This document shows, piece by piece, positions 22,190 through 34,908 of a stretch of DNA of 64,000 bases. The stretch's first letter is position 1. Each line of letters starts with the position of its first letter. The notes beneath the pieces were generated by a model. That model saw only the letters and a list, made by a program, of their open reading frames with translations. It had not been told where the DNA came from and searched no databases. The translations under genes were made by a program, and so were the position numbers. The stretch is from Heliocidaris tuberculata (taxonomy: Eukaryota > Echinodermata > Echinoidea > Camarodonta > Echinometridae). The stretch covers positions 9,311,429 to 9,375,428 of the forward strand of contig CM046833.1 in assembly GCA_025618425.1 (NCBI GenBank), written 5' to 3'.

Positions 22190-24772
22190 TTAAAGTTTGT
22201 GGTTGTGCCCTTCAATTGTATGTGTGTTTTGATGTGTATGCGTTGTTTTCAAAATGCAAAATAGAGAAAAATATGAGAATTTGTTGCGTTCTTTGAGAAA
22301 TGTATCTACAATGTCTGAAGCTTTTTTACCACCCAATATCAATACCGATTTTTATGATCATATTTTTTCATATGTTACACCGCAAGAATTCAATGATCAT
22401 CAGGAAGAGCTTTATTCAAATGGATGTTTGCAAAAATCCAATTTTTCTACCATACATTTTAATTGCAGGAGTTTGAATGCAAATTATGATAACTTATTGT
22501 CTGTACTTTCATCTCTGCAAATGCAATTTTCTACAATAGGAATGACTGAAACATGGCTACATTGTAATAACTCTTTGTATAATATTGATAATTACATACT
22601 TCTTGTTCATGGAAGGGAATAACCAAAGAGGCGGTGGAGTTGGTTTGTATGTTAGAAATGATTTGGATTTTAAACCCAGAACTGATTTAGATGTAAATAC
22701 TTCATTCATGGAATCTTTGTTTATAGAAACAAGTAATTATAATAAAAATATAATTGTTGGTGTTATTTATCGACCACCGAACAAATCTGTGCAAATGTTT
22801 TTAGATAATCTTGAACGTATTATCAGTATTGTAAATAAAGAACATAAAATGTATATTTATTAGGAGATTTTAATCTTAATTTGTTGGAAATTCCTTCTTG
22901 CCATAATGTTAATGCTTTCTTGGATATTTTTATGGTAAACTCCATGTACCCATTAATTCACACCCCAACACGTGTAACAAATAATTCTGCAACTTTATTA
23001 GATAATATATTTACAAATGATATAGATGACACCTTTTCAGGTGTTATGTTGGCAGATGTGAGTGACCATTTTCCTGTTTATTCTTTATCTAATCTTCATG
23101 TTAAAGTAAAACCAAACCCACAATCGTTTTTAAAACGAGAAATAAATAAAGAAAATATAGAACACTTTGTAAATAAAATCAATAGTATTTCTTGGAATTT
23201 AAACAGTGGAAATGCTGATGAGGCATATCATAATTTTTTAAATACATTTCTCTATTGTTATAATGAATGTTTCCCTGAGAAAATATGTCATATTAATAAG
23301 AAGTATAGAAATAAACCTTGGTTTAATAATTATTTACTGAAACTGTGTAAGAAGAAATGTTTGTTGTATAAAAAAATATGTAAACAATCAGACAGATTAT
23401 CGATTTGATGTATATAAAGAATGTAGAAATAAGGTAACTGAGGAAATTAAAAAAGCCAAAAATAAGTATTTTAAAACGAAGTTTGACTTTGCTGTGGGAA
23501 ACATGAAAATGACATGGAAAATAATAAACAAGGTGCTTGGAACTAGATCCAAATTAAAATCCATGCCAGATCCATGATGTGCAATAATAATACTATAACC
23601 GGGAAAGATGCAATTTCAGATAGTTTCAATAAATATTTTATTGATATTGGTGTTAAACTAGCAAATTCATGTAATCAAGATGGTGATTATATGCAATATG
23701 TAAAAAGAAACAATCAAACTGCATTTTTCAAACCCTGTACTCCTAAAGAAATTAATAATATTACATGCAGTTTTAAGAATGGTAAAAGCCCAGGATTTGA
23801 TGGCATTGATATTGCAATAGTAAAAAAGGTAATTCATATTCTTTGTTATCCACTCTGTGCAATAATTAATTTGTCTTTACAGACAGGTATTGTTCCAGAA
23901 AAGATACAAATTGCTAAAGTTATTCCTATACATAAAAATGGTTCAAAAGAGAGTATGTCTAACTACCGTGTAATATCAGTTTTGCCTGTTTTTTTCAAAA
24001 ATATTTGAAAAAATAGTATATGTTAGACTGTATGGATTTTTACAAAAGTGCAATATTCTTACCAGCTGTCAATATGGTTTCAGACCTGGCCATTCGACAT
24101 CTACGGCATTAATTCAATTTTTATATAATGTTTTTAATACGAAAGAAAATAAAGAAATAATGATAGGGCTCTTTCTAGACTTGAGCAAAGCATTTGATTC
24201 GCTAAATCATAATATACTATTAAGAAAATTATATTGTTATGGAATAAGGGGAGTGAATTTAGAATGGTTTAAGAATTATCTAGTTAATCGACAACAATTT
24301 GTATGTGTAGATAATGTAAATTCAAAATTATTGATTAGCAAATGTGGAGTACCCCAAGGGTCCATTCTTGGTCCATTACTCTTTACTATTTACGTTAACG
24401 ATATGTGCAATATTTCAAAATTATTAAACTTTATCTTGTTTGCAGATGACACCAGTGTGTTTATGTCACATAAAGATATAAATATTTTACAATATAAATT
24501 TAATCAAGAACTTAATAAACTTGTTCAGTGGTTGCAAATAAATAAATTAGTTTTGAATATAAATAAAACACATTATATGATATTTACAAATGTCTATCAG
24601 AACACTGCTAATTTTGTTGTTAAAATACAGGAAACTGAAATAGAGCGTGTTACTAGATTAAAATTTCTGGGTGTAACTATTGATGAGAAATTTACATGGA
24701 ATGAACACACTGGTGTCAACTGTAACACTTTATCTAAAAATATTGGCATTCTTAATAATGTAAACTGAAACT
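22190..24772 (+). mobile_element. CR1/Jockey-group LINE with endonuclease and RT, decayed
   Basis: Successive open segments (22254-22620, 22585-22861, 22881-23408, 23574-24008, 24160-24768) read as one polyprotein interrupted by several frameshifts and stops. APE endonuclease hallmarks are FNCRSLN, TETWLH (catalytic Glu), GVIYRPP, GDFNLN and SDHFPV. RT hallmarks are KNGKSPGFDGI, LDLSKAFDSLNH, GVPQGSILGPLLF, FADDT and LKFLGV. The motif set fits the CR1/L2/Jockey assemblage rather than L1. The C-terminus and 3' end are missing, replaced by a G/C-rich insert. No ORF1 is seen upstream. Confidence 0.85.
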
Positions 24773-24786
24773 GAAGGGTTAAAACA

Positions 24787-24970
24787 GTGGGGGATGGGAG
24801 GGGGGGGGGAGGACACTCCCTGTCCGTGCCCCCTTCCATTGGAACGAAAAGTGTAAATTAATTTGTCCGCCTCTTTTTTGAAATTGTGTCCCCTTTTTAG
24901 AACTGATAAACTTTTTTTTCTTCTTGCTTGTCAGAAAATTTTCGGAGATTTTCCCCCCCCCCCCTGCAGA
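24787..24970. mobile_element. G/C-run-rich insert, possible hAT-type MITE
   Basis: It starts CAGTGGGGGATGGG and ends in a C-run plus CTG, resembling the other hAT-type MITEs here in composition. I could not confirm a target duplication. Confidence 0.35.
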
Positions 24971-25080
24971 GCCCACACATGTAAAAATCTAACACAAAAT
25001 AAGAATAACCACAACTGTAAAAACATTCCACCGAAAATCTAATGATAACCATAAAATAATGTCATGAAATGTCAACCATA

Positions 25081-25580
25081 NNNNNNNNNNNNNNNNNNNN
25101 NNNNNNNNNNNNNNNNNNNNNNNNNNNNNNNNNNNNNNNNNNNNNNNNNNNNNNNNNNNNNNNNNNNNNNNNNNNNNNNNNNNNNNNNNNNNNNNNNNNN
25201 NNNNNNNNNNNNNNNNNNNNNNNNNNNNNNNNNNNNNNNNNNNNNNNNNNNNNNNNNNNNNNNNNNNNNNNNNNNNNNNNNNNNNNNNNNNNNNNNNNNN
25301 NNNNNNNNNNNNNNNNNNNNNNNNNNNNNNNNNNNNNNNNNNNNNNNNNNNNNNNNNNNNNNNNNNNNNNNNNNNNNNNNNNNNNNNNNNNNNNNNNNNN
25401 NNNNNNNNNNNNNNNNNNNNNNNNNNNNNNNNNNNNNNNNNNNNNNNNNNNNNNNNNNNNNNNNNNNNNNNNNNNNNNNNNNNNNNNNNNNNNNNNNNNN
25501 NNNNNNNNNNNNNNNNNNNNNNNNNNNNNNNNNNNNNNNNNNNNNNNNNNNNNNNNNNNNNNNNNNNNNNNNNNNNNNNN
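25081..25580. other. Assembly gap (500 N)
   Basis: Exactly 500 unknown bases, which is probably a placeholder length. The sequences either side may not be adjacent at the implied distance. Confidence 0.98.
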
Positions 25581-26049
25581 ATCTTTGCTTGCGATTTTGA
25601 TGCTCCCCTATTGTTACGCATTTTGCTCTGTTGCTATGGATATGCTTAGAAGCCATATCGCGTGCTGTGTCATCAGTATTGGAATCCATCGTGGTAGGCG
25701 TGTCGGGCGTCTTCTGTGCGCGTTGTGCTCGTGGCTCGGTGTCATCACACCTGTCAGACGTTTGTGCTTCTCGCGTGCTTGGTTTCCCATTGCTACTGGA
25801 TTGTTGCATGCATTCGAATACTCTAGACCGCAAACATTTTCTACACACCACCTCCTTTGTGCACGTTGATGCATGGTGCGCCTGCGATAAACATCTTGAG
25901 CATAGGGTGGGGCCCTCGTCTTGCCCCTCATGGTAGATTCGAGTTTTGAAAGATCCCATATTCAAGACTCTCGGGAGGGGTTTTACGGGGGTGTGATGAA
26001 TAACATTCTGTCTCCTGCGTAGCAGTCGGTCAAAGGACCATTCACTCTC
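25581..26049 (-). pseudogene. LINE ORF1-like zinc-knuckle fragment
   Basis: On the minus strand the frame is open from 26049 into the gap. It contains LPRVLNMGSFKTRIYHEGQ followed by CSRCLSQAHHASTC, an exact CX2CX4HX4C zinc knuckle, then a second partial CxxC pair. The tail after it is polar and rich in Thr, Asp and Arg. This arrangement is typical of ORF1 proteins of APE-type LINEs, which bind the element RNA. The 3' part is hidden by the gap, and the 5' side is closed by a stop at 26050-26052. Orientation is opposite to the neighbouring LINEs, so it belongs to a separate insertion. A gag-like gene of another retroelement is the alternative. Confidence 0.6.
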
Positions 26050-26334
26050 TCAGTTTCATTCTCTGTACTTTGCTTATGACTTTACTGTTTTGTTTCTCAA
26101 TTTCATTTACGATCACCTCATCTTCCCTGACAGTAGAAATAATAATAGCCTGCTAACTTTCACTTAAACGTGTTGAAAGAGTTATAATTATGATTTCCTT
26201 GCATAAATTTGGACTTATATTGTGAAAGTGTACCAATATGGTAAGCCTAATGACATCCCTCTGATAAGGAAATAAAGCATTTTCTCGTGCACATTGGCCC
26301 ATTGGCTATTACGTGAGGAATCCCATAGATTTCT
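26050..26334. other. No gene seen
   Basis: Unremarkable AT-rich sequence. Confidence 0.5.
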
Positions 26335-26349
26335 CACGTAATTTCCAAA

Positions 26350-26649
26350 GAAGAGATCTCCATAGAGAGAGGGGGAGAGAGGGGGAGCTAAGGGGAAGGA
26401 GAGATTCAATGTTAGTTAGAGCAAGAGGATAAACAGAGATAGAGAGGGAGAAATAGAGAGAGGTGGAATAGACAAATAGAAACATAGGGTAAATTAGAAT
26501 AGAAAATATAAAATAGAGAGATAAAGGCTGATAGAGATGATGGGGAGAGAGAGAGACAGAGACAGAGCAAGAGACAGATGGAAGAGGGTGGACAGGGAGA
26601 GACAAAGAAGAGAAATAAAGGAAAGGAGGATAAAGGCATTAAAAAAGTT

Positions 26650-26680
<31 letters not shown>

Positions 26681-26825
26681 AAGAGAGAGATAGGAAGCGA
26701 CACATGAACAGAAATATAGTATAGATATAGAAAAGGTGGACAAATTGAGCGAGAGACAAGGACAGAGAGCTAGAGACAGAGAGAAAGTGTGTGTGTGTGC
26801 GTGTGTGTGCGTGTGTGTGTGTGTC
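26350..26825. repeat. GA-rich and (GT)n low-complexity tract
   Basis: AGAGAG-rich purine sequence, then (GT)n near 26650-26662 and 26789-26824. Ser/Leu-rich ORFs on the minus strand are compositional artefacts. Confidence 0.85.
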
Positions 26826-27005
26826 GTGGAGGTGCCGTGGTCCAGTGGTTTAAGGCGCTTGACTGGAGATGCGAGGATCGGGCGTTCGATCCCCGGCACG
26901 GCACTCATGCCCTTGAGCAAGGCATTTAATCTACATTGCTCTTTTATCGTACATCAAATAAATGAAGTGCTAAAGGCATATTGATACCAGCGTGTGCATT
27001 TGTGT

Positions 27006-27056
<51 letters not shown>
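26826..27056 (+). mobile_element. tRNA-derived SINE with long poly(A)
   Basis: CCGTGGTCCAGTGGTTTAAG (A box) and GCGTTCGATCCCCGGC (B box) give a tRNA-like RNA polymerase III head. It is followed by CATGCCCTTGAGCAAGGCA and an unrelated 3' body. The element ends in an uninterrupted A tract of nearly 50 bases (about 27008-27055). The head resembles the SINE at 18829-19087, but the 3' half differs and the tail is poly(A) rather than (ATT)n. The A tract abuts LINE coding sequence directly. Confidence 0.85.
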
Positions 27057-27058
<2 letters not shown>

Positions 27059-28907
27059 GTCGCCATACTTGTTTTTATTAGCTATCGAAACTTTAGCTCT
27101 GGAAATAAGGAAAGATAATGCAGTAAAGGGAGTTCAATTTGAAAAAAATGAAATAAAACAAATTTTGTATGCAGATGATATTTCCCTTTTCGTGAAAGAT
27201 ACGAATTCAATTAATAGGCTACAATATCTTTTTGAAGAATTTAGGAAAGTCAGCGGTCTTAAAATCAATAAAGGAAAAACAAACTTTTTGTGGATGGGCA
27301 AGGATAGTGATAGACCTCATATACCTTTGTTTGGAAACCTAGTTCAGCAAGTTAAAATATTGGGTATTCATTTTTCTGTAGATGTTAGAATAAAAGAAGA
27401 TTTGAATTACAAAGAGATACTTAGTAAAATAAAGAGGCTATTAGGGTGGTGGAAAGAGAGGGATTTAACACTTATGGGTAAGATACACTTGTTAAAAACA
27501 TATGCACTGTCAAGGTTGAACTATGTCTCATCTCTTATAGTAGTCCCTCAGTGGTTGCTTAATGAGGTGGAAAAAATAACTTTTGAATTTTTATGGGCAG
27601 GAAAAGACCGTATAAAAAGGAAAGTAATGTATCAGGACTACGCTTACGGGGGGTTGAGAATGATGAATTTTAGACTTTTTGTGAAGACACAACGTATAAT
27701 GTGGTTAAAACATTTATTATATGGAGAAAAGAATGCTGGATGGAAACTGTACTTTGCTCACTGTTTTCGAACCGTAGGGGGAGATTTTTGTTTTTATGTA
27801 ACTACGATACGTCCAAATTAACACTGAAAATACCTCCATTTTATTTAGAAATGTTGAAGGCTTGGCAGGATATGGGAAAATTCAGATACTCTGAAAATGA
27901 AGTGAATCCTATAATATTTAATAACAGAAATATATGTATGAAAGGTAAAATGACTTTTGATATAGATTTATTTGATAAAGGCATATACCATGTAAACCAT
28001 ATTTTTGATAATGGTCATTTGAAACCTGTGGCCCATTTCCAAAATATTGGGTTAAACGCGAATCAATTGCTTCAGATTATCGAAATTGCACATGTTATAC
28101 CCACTAGTTGGAAGAACGCCATCCCCTCTGTTAAATTTCAGCAAGTTGATTTGTTTGATTTTGATATGAACCTAAATATTTCTGGTCAGATAACAATGTT
28201 TCAGGCTACAAAATCAAAGAAAATTTATGACTGTTTTGTCAAAGATTTATATCATATATCTTGCAAGTAAAGGATTGTAGTAGCAAATTTGACTTAACGG
28301 ATAAAGAAATAAGTGATCTTTTCATAACAGCAAGATGCACAACACTTATCAGAAAACAGAGAGAATTTCAGTTCATGCAATTACACGGAGTCATATACAC
28401 AAAAGTACAGCTAATGAAGTTTGGTTTTGTTGAGGACGATTTCTGTTCATTTTGCAAAAAGGACAAAGAAACCTACTTACACTTATTTTCCAATTGTGGG
28501 AAGGTCAAAGAGTTATGGCACTTTACTATTGAACACTTTGATTTAGTTGAATTAAGGGATATGAAGTGGCGAGATATATTTTTAGGATTATCGGGCAACT
28601 CAAATAGAATTAAGTGTGTGAATAGCATTATAATTTGGGTAAAATATACAATTTTTAAATCAAGGGCAGAAGGTCATTTACCTTCCAGTATCAAGATACA
28701 GAAAATAATTACGGATTTTATAGGGGAAGAAAAGGAATTAGCTACGAAAACGGGTAGGTTGTCAGTACACCTACAAAAATGGGAAGAACTAAAGGTAAAT
28801 ATGAGTGTGAACGGGTAACCTTATTGTAATTGTGTTGTGTGTGTGGGTGGGTGTGTGTGTGTGTGTATGTGCGTGTGGGGGTGGGCGTGTAGTGTAGACT
28901 AAGAATG
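27057..28907 (+). mobile_element. L1/Tx1-like LINE, family 2, copy B (5'-truncated)
   Basis: The sequence begins inside RT at SPYLFLLAIETLALEIRK and continues through QILYADDISLF (catalytic YADD), the thumb region and a C-terminal CX2CX8HX4C zinc-finger-like motif (CSFCKKDKETYLHLFSNC). Frames 27057-27821, 27701-28270 and 28261-28818 show a frameshift near 27780 and a break near 28269. It is close to copy C (28908 onward) at protein level. The 3' UTR starts with (GT)-rich sequence and stops at AGAATGAAT, where copy C begins. It encodes the same enzyme as copy C but lacks the first half of RT. Confidence 0.85.
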
Positions 28908-31900
28908 AATGTTATAATGTGTTAAAAGAAATGAAATCCAATAAATCTCCGGGAAACGACGGTTTTACCGTAGAATTTTATTTAACCTTTTGGCCTACTT
29001 TAGGGGATATATTAGTTGAAACATTGAATGAAACTTATAACAGGGGGAATTATCGACGTCACAAAAGCAAGGCGTTATTACATTAATAGAGAAGGAGGGT
29101 AAAGATACAATGTACATTCAAAATTATAGACCGATTACGCTGTTGAATGTGGATTACAAGATTTTATCTAAGGTATTAGCAAAAAGAATAAAAAAGGTAT
29201 TAGGTGAAATAATTCATTATGATCAAGTAGGTTATATAGAAGATAGAAATATTGGAGAAGCTGTTAGGTTAATAGATGATATGCTATTTCATTCTTTAAA
29301 TCAAACAAATGGTTTTTTGGTCACAGTGGATTTTGAAAAGGCATTCGATTCTGTAGCTCACAATTTTCTGTCCAAAGTTCTGGATTTGTTTGGGTTTGGC
29401 GATTCTTTCCGATCTTGGATTAAGGTGTTATATACGGATATAAGCAGTTGTGTAATGAACGGTGGGCGTTCGACTGGGTACTTTGATATCAAACGGGGGG
29501 TCAGACAGGGTGATCCATTATCTCCCTATCTGTTTTTGTTAGCCATAGAAACACTTGCGCAGGTAATAAGGAAAGACAATAACATTAAAGGAATTCAATT
29601 TGGGAAAAATGAGATTAGACAAATACTTTATGCAGATGATATTTCTTTATTTGTACAAGACAAACCCTCGATTGATAGGTTACAGATTATTTTTGAAGAA
29701 TTCGAGAAAATTAGTGGTCTCAAAGTTAACAAAGGAAAGACTAATTTTATGTGGATGGGTAAGAATTGTGATAGACCGGATATAGCCTTGTTTGGCAACC
29801 TTGTTCAGGAAGTTAAAATTTTGGGTGTTTATTTTTCCATGAATGTTAGAAAAAAAGAGGATTTGAATTATAAAGAGATATTAAGTAAAATTAAAAGGCT
29901 TTTAGGATGGTGGAAAGAACGGGATTTAACACTTATGGGGAAAATACACCTGATCAAAACATATGCATTATCAAAACTTAATTATGTTTCGTCACTCATA
30001 GTGGTTCCTCAGTGGATATTTTCTGAAGTAGAAAAGATTACTTTTGAATTTCTGTGGCGTGGAAAAGACCGAATAAAAAGAAAAATAATGTATCAGGATT
30101 ATGTAAATGGTGGCTTAAAAATGACAAATTTCAAGCTGTTTGTCAAGACACAACGTATTATGTGGTTAAAACGCTTATTATATGGAGAAAAGAATGCAGG
30201 GTGGAAATTGTATTTTGATTACTGCTTTAGATCAGTTGGGGGAAGATTTGTTTTTAAATGTGATTTTGATTTTGATTTTGATTTTGATTCGTCCATTTTG
30301 AGATTGGGTGCTCCACCATTTTATTTGGAAATGATAAAAGTTTGGCAGGATATGGAAAAATGCAGGAATGTTGAAAGTGATGTTATAAATCCAGTAATAT
30401 TTAATAATAGAAATATACGTATAAGAGATAAAACGTTTTTTTATAGTGATTTTTATGATAGTGGCATATGCCAGCTAACAGATATTTACGATAATGGACA
30501 TGTGAAGCCGGTGGCATACTTTCAAAGTCTTGGTATTAACGGAGACGGTTTGCTTAAGATAAACGATATAATTAGTGCTATACCAATGAATTGGAAGGAT
30601 ACTGAAGCCATAGACAGATTTCAGCAAGTTGATTTAACAAATTTTAATATAATCTTGAATATTTTTGAGCAGAAATCTAATTTTCAATACATAAAATCTA
30701 GGAGAATTTATGAACATTTTGTCAAAGAGTTGCAAGACACTTATAGTATACAGATAAGGGATGGTCACAACAACTTTGATTTTACGGATAAGGAATTGAG
30801 GGAAATATTTGTCAGACCGAGAAGTTCAACTCTGATTTGGAAATGCAGGGAATTTCAGTTTATGTTAGTACACGGGGTCGTATATACCAAAGAACAGCTT
30901 ATGAAATTTGGTTTTGTAGCTGATAACCTATGCTCCTTTTGTCAACTTGAACCAGAGACATATTCGCATTTATTTTGGCAGTGTGACAAGGTTAAACAGA
31001 TATGGAAATTTGTGATTGAACATTTTGATATAGCTGAATTGAAAAATATGAATTGGCAAGAAATATTTTTGGGAATCACGGGTAATTCTGATAGATCTAA
31101 GTGTGTAAATAGTCTGATGATTTTGTTGAAATATACTATTTTCAAATCTAGGTCAGAAAATAACTTGCCAACCAGAGAAAAGATAGTAAAAATTATTTCG
31201 GAATTTATAGAGGATGAAAAAACTCTAGCGTCAAAAGCAGGTAGACTGCATTTGCATTTACGAAAATGGGAACACATAAAAAATATTCAAGTCAGGTATG
31301 TGGACTGGAGGGGGGAACCTGAGACGATGTAGTATGAATAGGTGGATGCGTATGGGTGTTTTTTTGTTGTGTGTGTGTGTGTGTGTGTATGCGTGTTGTG
31401 TGGATGGTGGGGTGTTTGTATGCTGTGATATGGGTTAAGTAGGGGGACGGGGGGGGGGGGGGGGGGGGGGGGAGGGGGAAGGTAGTAGTAGAATAAGGAG
31501 TCTAGAGTAAGAATGAATTATGTTATACAGTCTGATATTCATTGTCTTCGTCTTTTTTTTTCTTTTTTAATGATTACATTTCATTCAATATTTTTGTTGT
31601 ATATGCCTTGTTTCAATGATTTTATCGATTGTTATTTGTTGTATACATTCAAGACGAATGTTATGTTATATATAATAAAGATTACTGAAAAACAAAAAAA
31701 GTGTAGTGTGTGTATGGGTGTGTGTGTGTGGGGGGGGGGGTTGGTAATGGTTTGTTTTGGGAAGGGTATAATTTGTTTTTATGGATTGATTTCATTCTTT
31801 TGTGTTTTTTTTCTGACTCATTGTAGGCCTATAATTATGTAGGCCTATTGATTTAGGATATTTTTATTTCATGAGTATGATTGATAACCTATGAATTGTA

Positions 31901-32216
31901 TCTTTTTCTTTTGTATGAAGTCAGTCTGTATTAGTCATTTCCATTTTGCAATGAAGAATTATTTTTATTAATTATACGTGTATACATGTATATACATGTG
32001 TATTAATTCTCGTGTTCATGGGGGGGGGTATTTTATGAAAAGATTTCATTTAATGTTTTCTTCAAATTTTTGGAATTTCAATTATTCATTTATAGAAAAT
32101 GTTACAAGAAAATCTGTTTTAGTTGTCATATGCATTTACTTTCATTGAAATGTTGAATTATGATTTATGTATAATTACTGAGTGAAATCGAAATAAAAAT
32201 CATTGAAAAAAAAAAA
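28908..32216 (+). mobile_element. L1/Tx1-like LINE, family 2, copy C, long RT ORF
   Basis: It starts at the beginning of RT (LKEMKSNKSPGNDGFTVEF). A one-base loss in a G-run near 29042 separates this from the 740-codon frame 29110-31332. RT motifs are NYRPITLLNVDYKI, VDFEKAFDSV, GVRQGDPLSPYLF and LYADDISLF; the C-terminal zinc-finger-like motif is CSFCQLEPETYSHLFWQC. A TGATTT hexanucleotide repeated five times (30261-30290) adds an Asp-Phe run absent from copy B. No endonuclease is present, so the copy is 5'-truncated. The 3' UTR contains (GT)n and a G-run (31450-31472). A-rich ends after 31685 and 32203 leave the true 3' end uncertain. Confidence 0.88.
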
Positions 32217-32639
32217 AAGTGTGTGCGTGTGTAATACAAACTTACACTTGATACACCATCATCACAAGAATAATTATCACAACCCAAGGAAAATAATGGA
32301 CAAGGATCATTATTATGCAGATCAACAATATTATTAGCAGCAACAAGGATGTAAATATAAACGTTTTACATGTTGGGAGCAAATATTCAGAAAACAGGAA
32401 ATCTAGATTACTTAATAGAAAATCATTGGGGCGGGGGAGATTTGTAGGCTAGTGGGCTGCAGCACCCCCCCCCCCCCCCCCCGGTTCTTCCTCTATTTTG
32501 AAATTACCAGCATAAGTTTAGCCGACACCTCGTATTCGGGCAACCATATTTCATACTCGAGCAGGAAGGTGTGTTAAAAAAAAAATGGGTCATACATTGT
32601 CTATATAAGTGCAACTAAGTGTGCATTCAATCCAGTGAT

Positions 32640-32725
32640 CGGGGTAATAATAGACTGTAAAGCGTTTTGATGAGTTACTTAATTGGAAAGGCGGTATATA
32701 TAAAAACGTTATTATTCAGTAAATT
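32640..32725 (+). repeat. SINE/LINE 3'-tail fragment
   Basis: GTAAAGCGTTTTGATGAGTT followed by GGCGGTATATA and GTTATTATT resembles the common 3' tail of tRNA-SINEs and their partner LINEs. Confidence 0.45.
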
Positions 32726-32789
32726 CATATTTTTTCCATCTAAATGTAATGAATATCGCCATTTTTAAAATAATTTGATTACTATCTTT

Positions 32790-33180
32790 TGATAATAATT
32801 TTATATGCAGATGATACAAATATACTGTACTCTGACACAAATATTAGCTCCATATGAAATATAGCCAATAAAGTATGCGAATGGCTGCAAGCCAATCGGC
32901 TATCTGTCAACTCCAAGAAGTGCAATTTTATTATATTAAGCAAAAAAAAAATGGGGGGGGGGGAATTACTGCTGTAGATTAAATAAATATAATAGTTAAC
33001 AATACAGAAAATAAATGAAATTGCCAAAAATATAGGTATTATACATATACTTCATTTTCTGTTTCCTCACAATATTTGTATTGCTCTTTAAAGCTCCCAT
33101 ATTTATCGTATTGCACTTTTGTGTTGGACAATACCTATACTATGCGTCTAATCCTTACTATAATTTGGCTAAGCTCAGAT
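32790..33180 (+). mobile_element. LINE RT fragment (CR1/L2/Jockey group)
   Basis: Reading across frames gives LYADDTNILYSDTNIS, then CEWLQANRLSVNSKKCNFI, and further on YKAPIF- and QYLY-like strings. This matches the order of RT motif YADD, the following helix and the post-RT region of CR1/Jockey-type LINEs. A G-run interrupts it near 32952, and stops and frameshifts are frequent. Confidence 0.65.
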
Positions 33181-34580
33181 CTGTCTGTCCTTCCGTTTGT
33201 TTGACGGCGCTTTTCTCGGTGATTTTGCACTCAGTCGATCTGGGGGTTTTTTGTAAACGTGGTTATATTGTTCCCAGATTGTGATGAAAGGGGTTGTTTG
33301 TGGTATTTTGGTCGCATTATTCAAAAGGTTTTTACAATTCGTAACTTTCTTTGGCAGGCCCCGAGTAAAGCTTCGAAGTTCCCAGTCTTTTCGACCTTTT
33401 TCGGCTCAGCGAAATTACATATAGGCATACATTACACGTACGGTACGCTTTGCTGATGAATGAACTGTCGCGTTGCGCGTAGATCTACACTGCATGCACT
33501 CGGCCTTCATTCAGTGTGTTTCCGTCCAGTGAATCGATGGCATGGTTGTATAGACCTAATCTAAAAATTGTTCAACAGTCAGAAATTGCCGGCGCTAATG
33601 CACATCCCGCCTGAATCTAGAACTACAAGTACAACTAGCACCTGAATTTCAGTCACACCGGACATCGGGAACGGCTCTAAATATTTCGGCTTCGATGTCG
33701 ATGTCGTCGATCTGACTCTCGATCTAGATTCGTCTTCGCAGTGTATCTATAACATACAAATTCATAGTGCTTTGTTTTCACATAACATGCCATCTCATAT
33801 ATTCTGATGACACGTTTATATTTTGTTTGACATGTGTTTTAGAACACTCTGTTGTATATATATGAATGTTTATTAAGAATATAGACATGAATATAACAGA
33901 GTAAAAATGGTTTATCGCTTAAACAACCAATACAGTGTATCTAATTTATAACAGACGTACAGAGTACTGTATACGCCTATATTTCGCGGGGGTTTTATTT
34001 TCGCGAATTTCCCGCATCATGAGAGGGTCCCAAATTTAACAACACTCCAAAATATTGCCAACATTAGAAGTCGGTTGAATTTGTTGTCTCCTGGTCAAAA
34101 ATTCACCACTTCGCTTTGCAAAAGTACATCATCACCGCTATTTGTAGATTTGAGAATTTTCCGACCGCGAATTCAACTACTCGCGAAATAGTCTGTTAGT
34201 CCTATTTGCGAAAATTTATGGCCACGAAATTTATGGCTTATACAGTAGTTTCTTTTTACATTAATGATAACATGCCATCTCAAAATCATGATCTTTTCAT
34301 CCGTATACTGTAGCATATCTTGCCTTTAGTTGACGTGTTTATATTTTGTACATTGTGCTTTACATTTCTATATAAAAAAAGACATAATCTAACATACACA
34401 TGTCGATATTGTTATTTATTTGAATGAAGCTGAATTTTGTATTCTAATAGCCCATATATCGTTTTAAAGGTGCACGAGTTCCATACGATATGCATTTTCA
34501 GTGCATGTTCTAACATTTTTATCAATTCCTTCAATGCACAACTACTTAACCTACCAGGAAAAAAATATATCAGAAATCTA
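33181..34580. other. No gene seen
   Basis: Mixed composition with some CpG around 33400-33720. The short frames here carry no recognisable motif. I see no repeat structure. Confidence 0.5.
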
Positions 34581-34583
34581 AAC

Positions 34584-34877
34584 ATGCCAGTGGAAGCACT
34601 ACACAAATCTCATCACTTTTCATCACAACAGCTCCCCCCCCCTCTCTCTCTCTCTCTCCTGTATTCTTTATAATTTCTATCTATCCCCTGCATGTCTATT
34701 TTTTTCTCTCTCTCTCACTCTCATTTTTCCCACTGTGGCTGTATCTCTCTCTCTCTTTCTCTCTTTCTATCATTTTCTGACTGTCTATGAGTCTCTCTCA
34801 TTTTTCTACTGGCTGTTTCACTAGCCTTTTCACTGGCTGTTTCTCCCTCTCTCTCTCTCTCTCATTTTTCCACTGTT

Positions 34878-34908
<31 letters not shown>

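Noticed and set aside
22254..24768. A host endonuclease or reverse-transcriptase gene
   Set aside because: Motif order, multiple disruptions and truncation are those of a LINE copy.
25064..25869. Long ORFs spanning 25.06-25.97 kb
   Set aside because: Most of their length is the run of N; only the minus-strand zinc-knuckle part outside the gap is supported.
26840..26905. A functional tRNA gene
   Set aside because: A and B boxes are present but the cloverleaf is imperfect and the sequence continues into a SINE body and poly(A).
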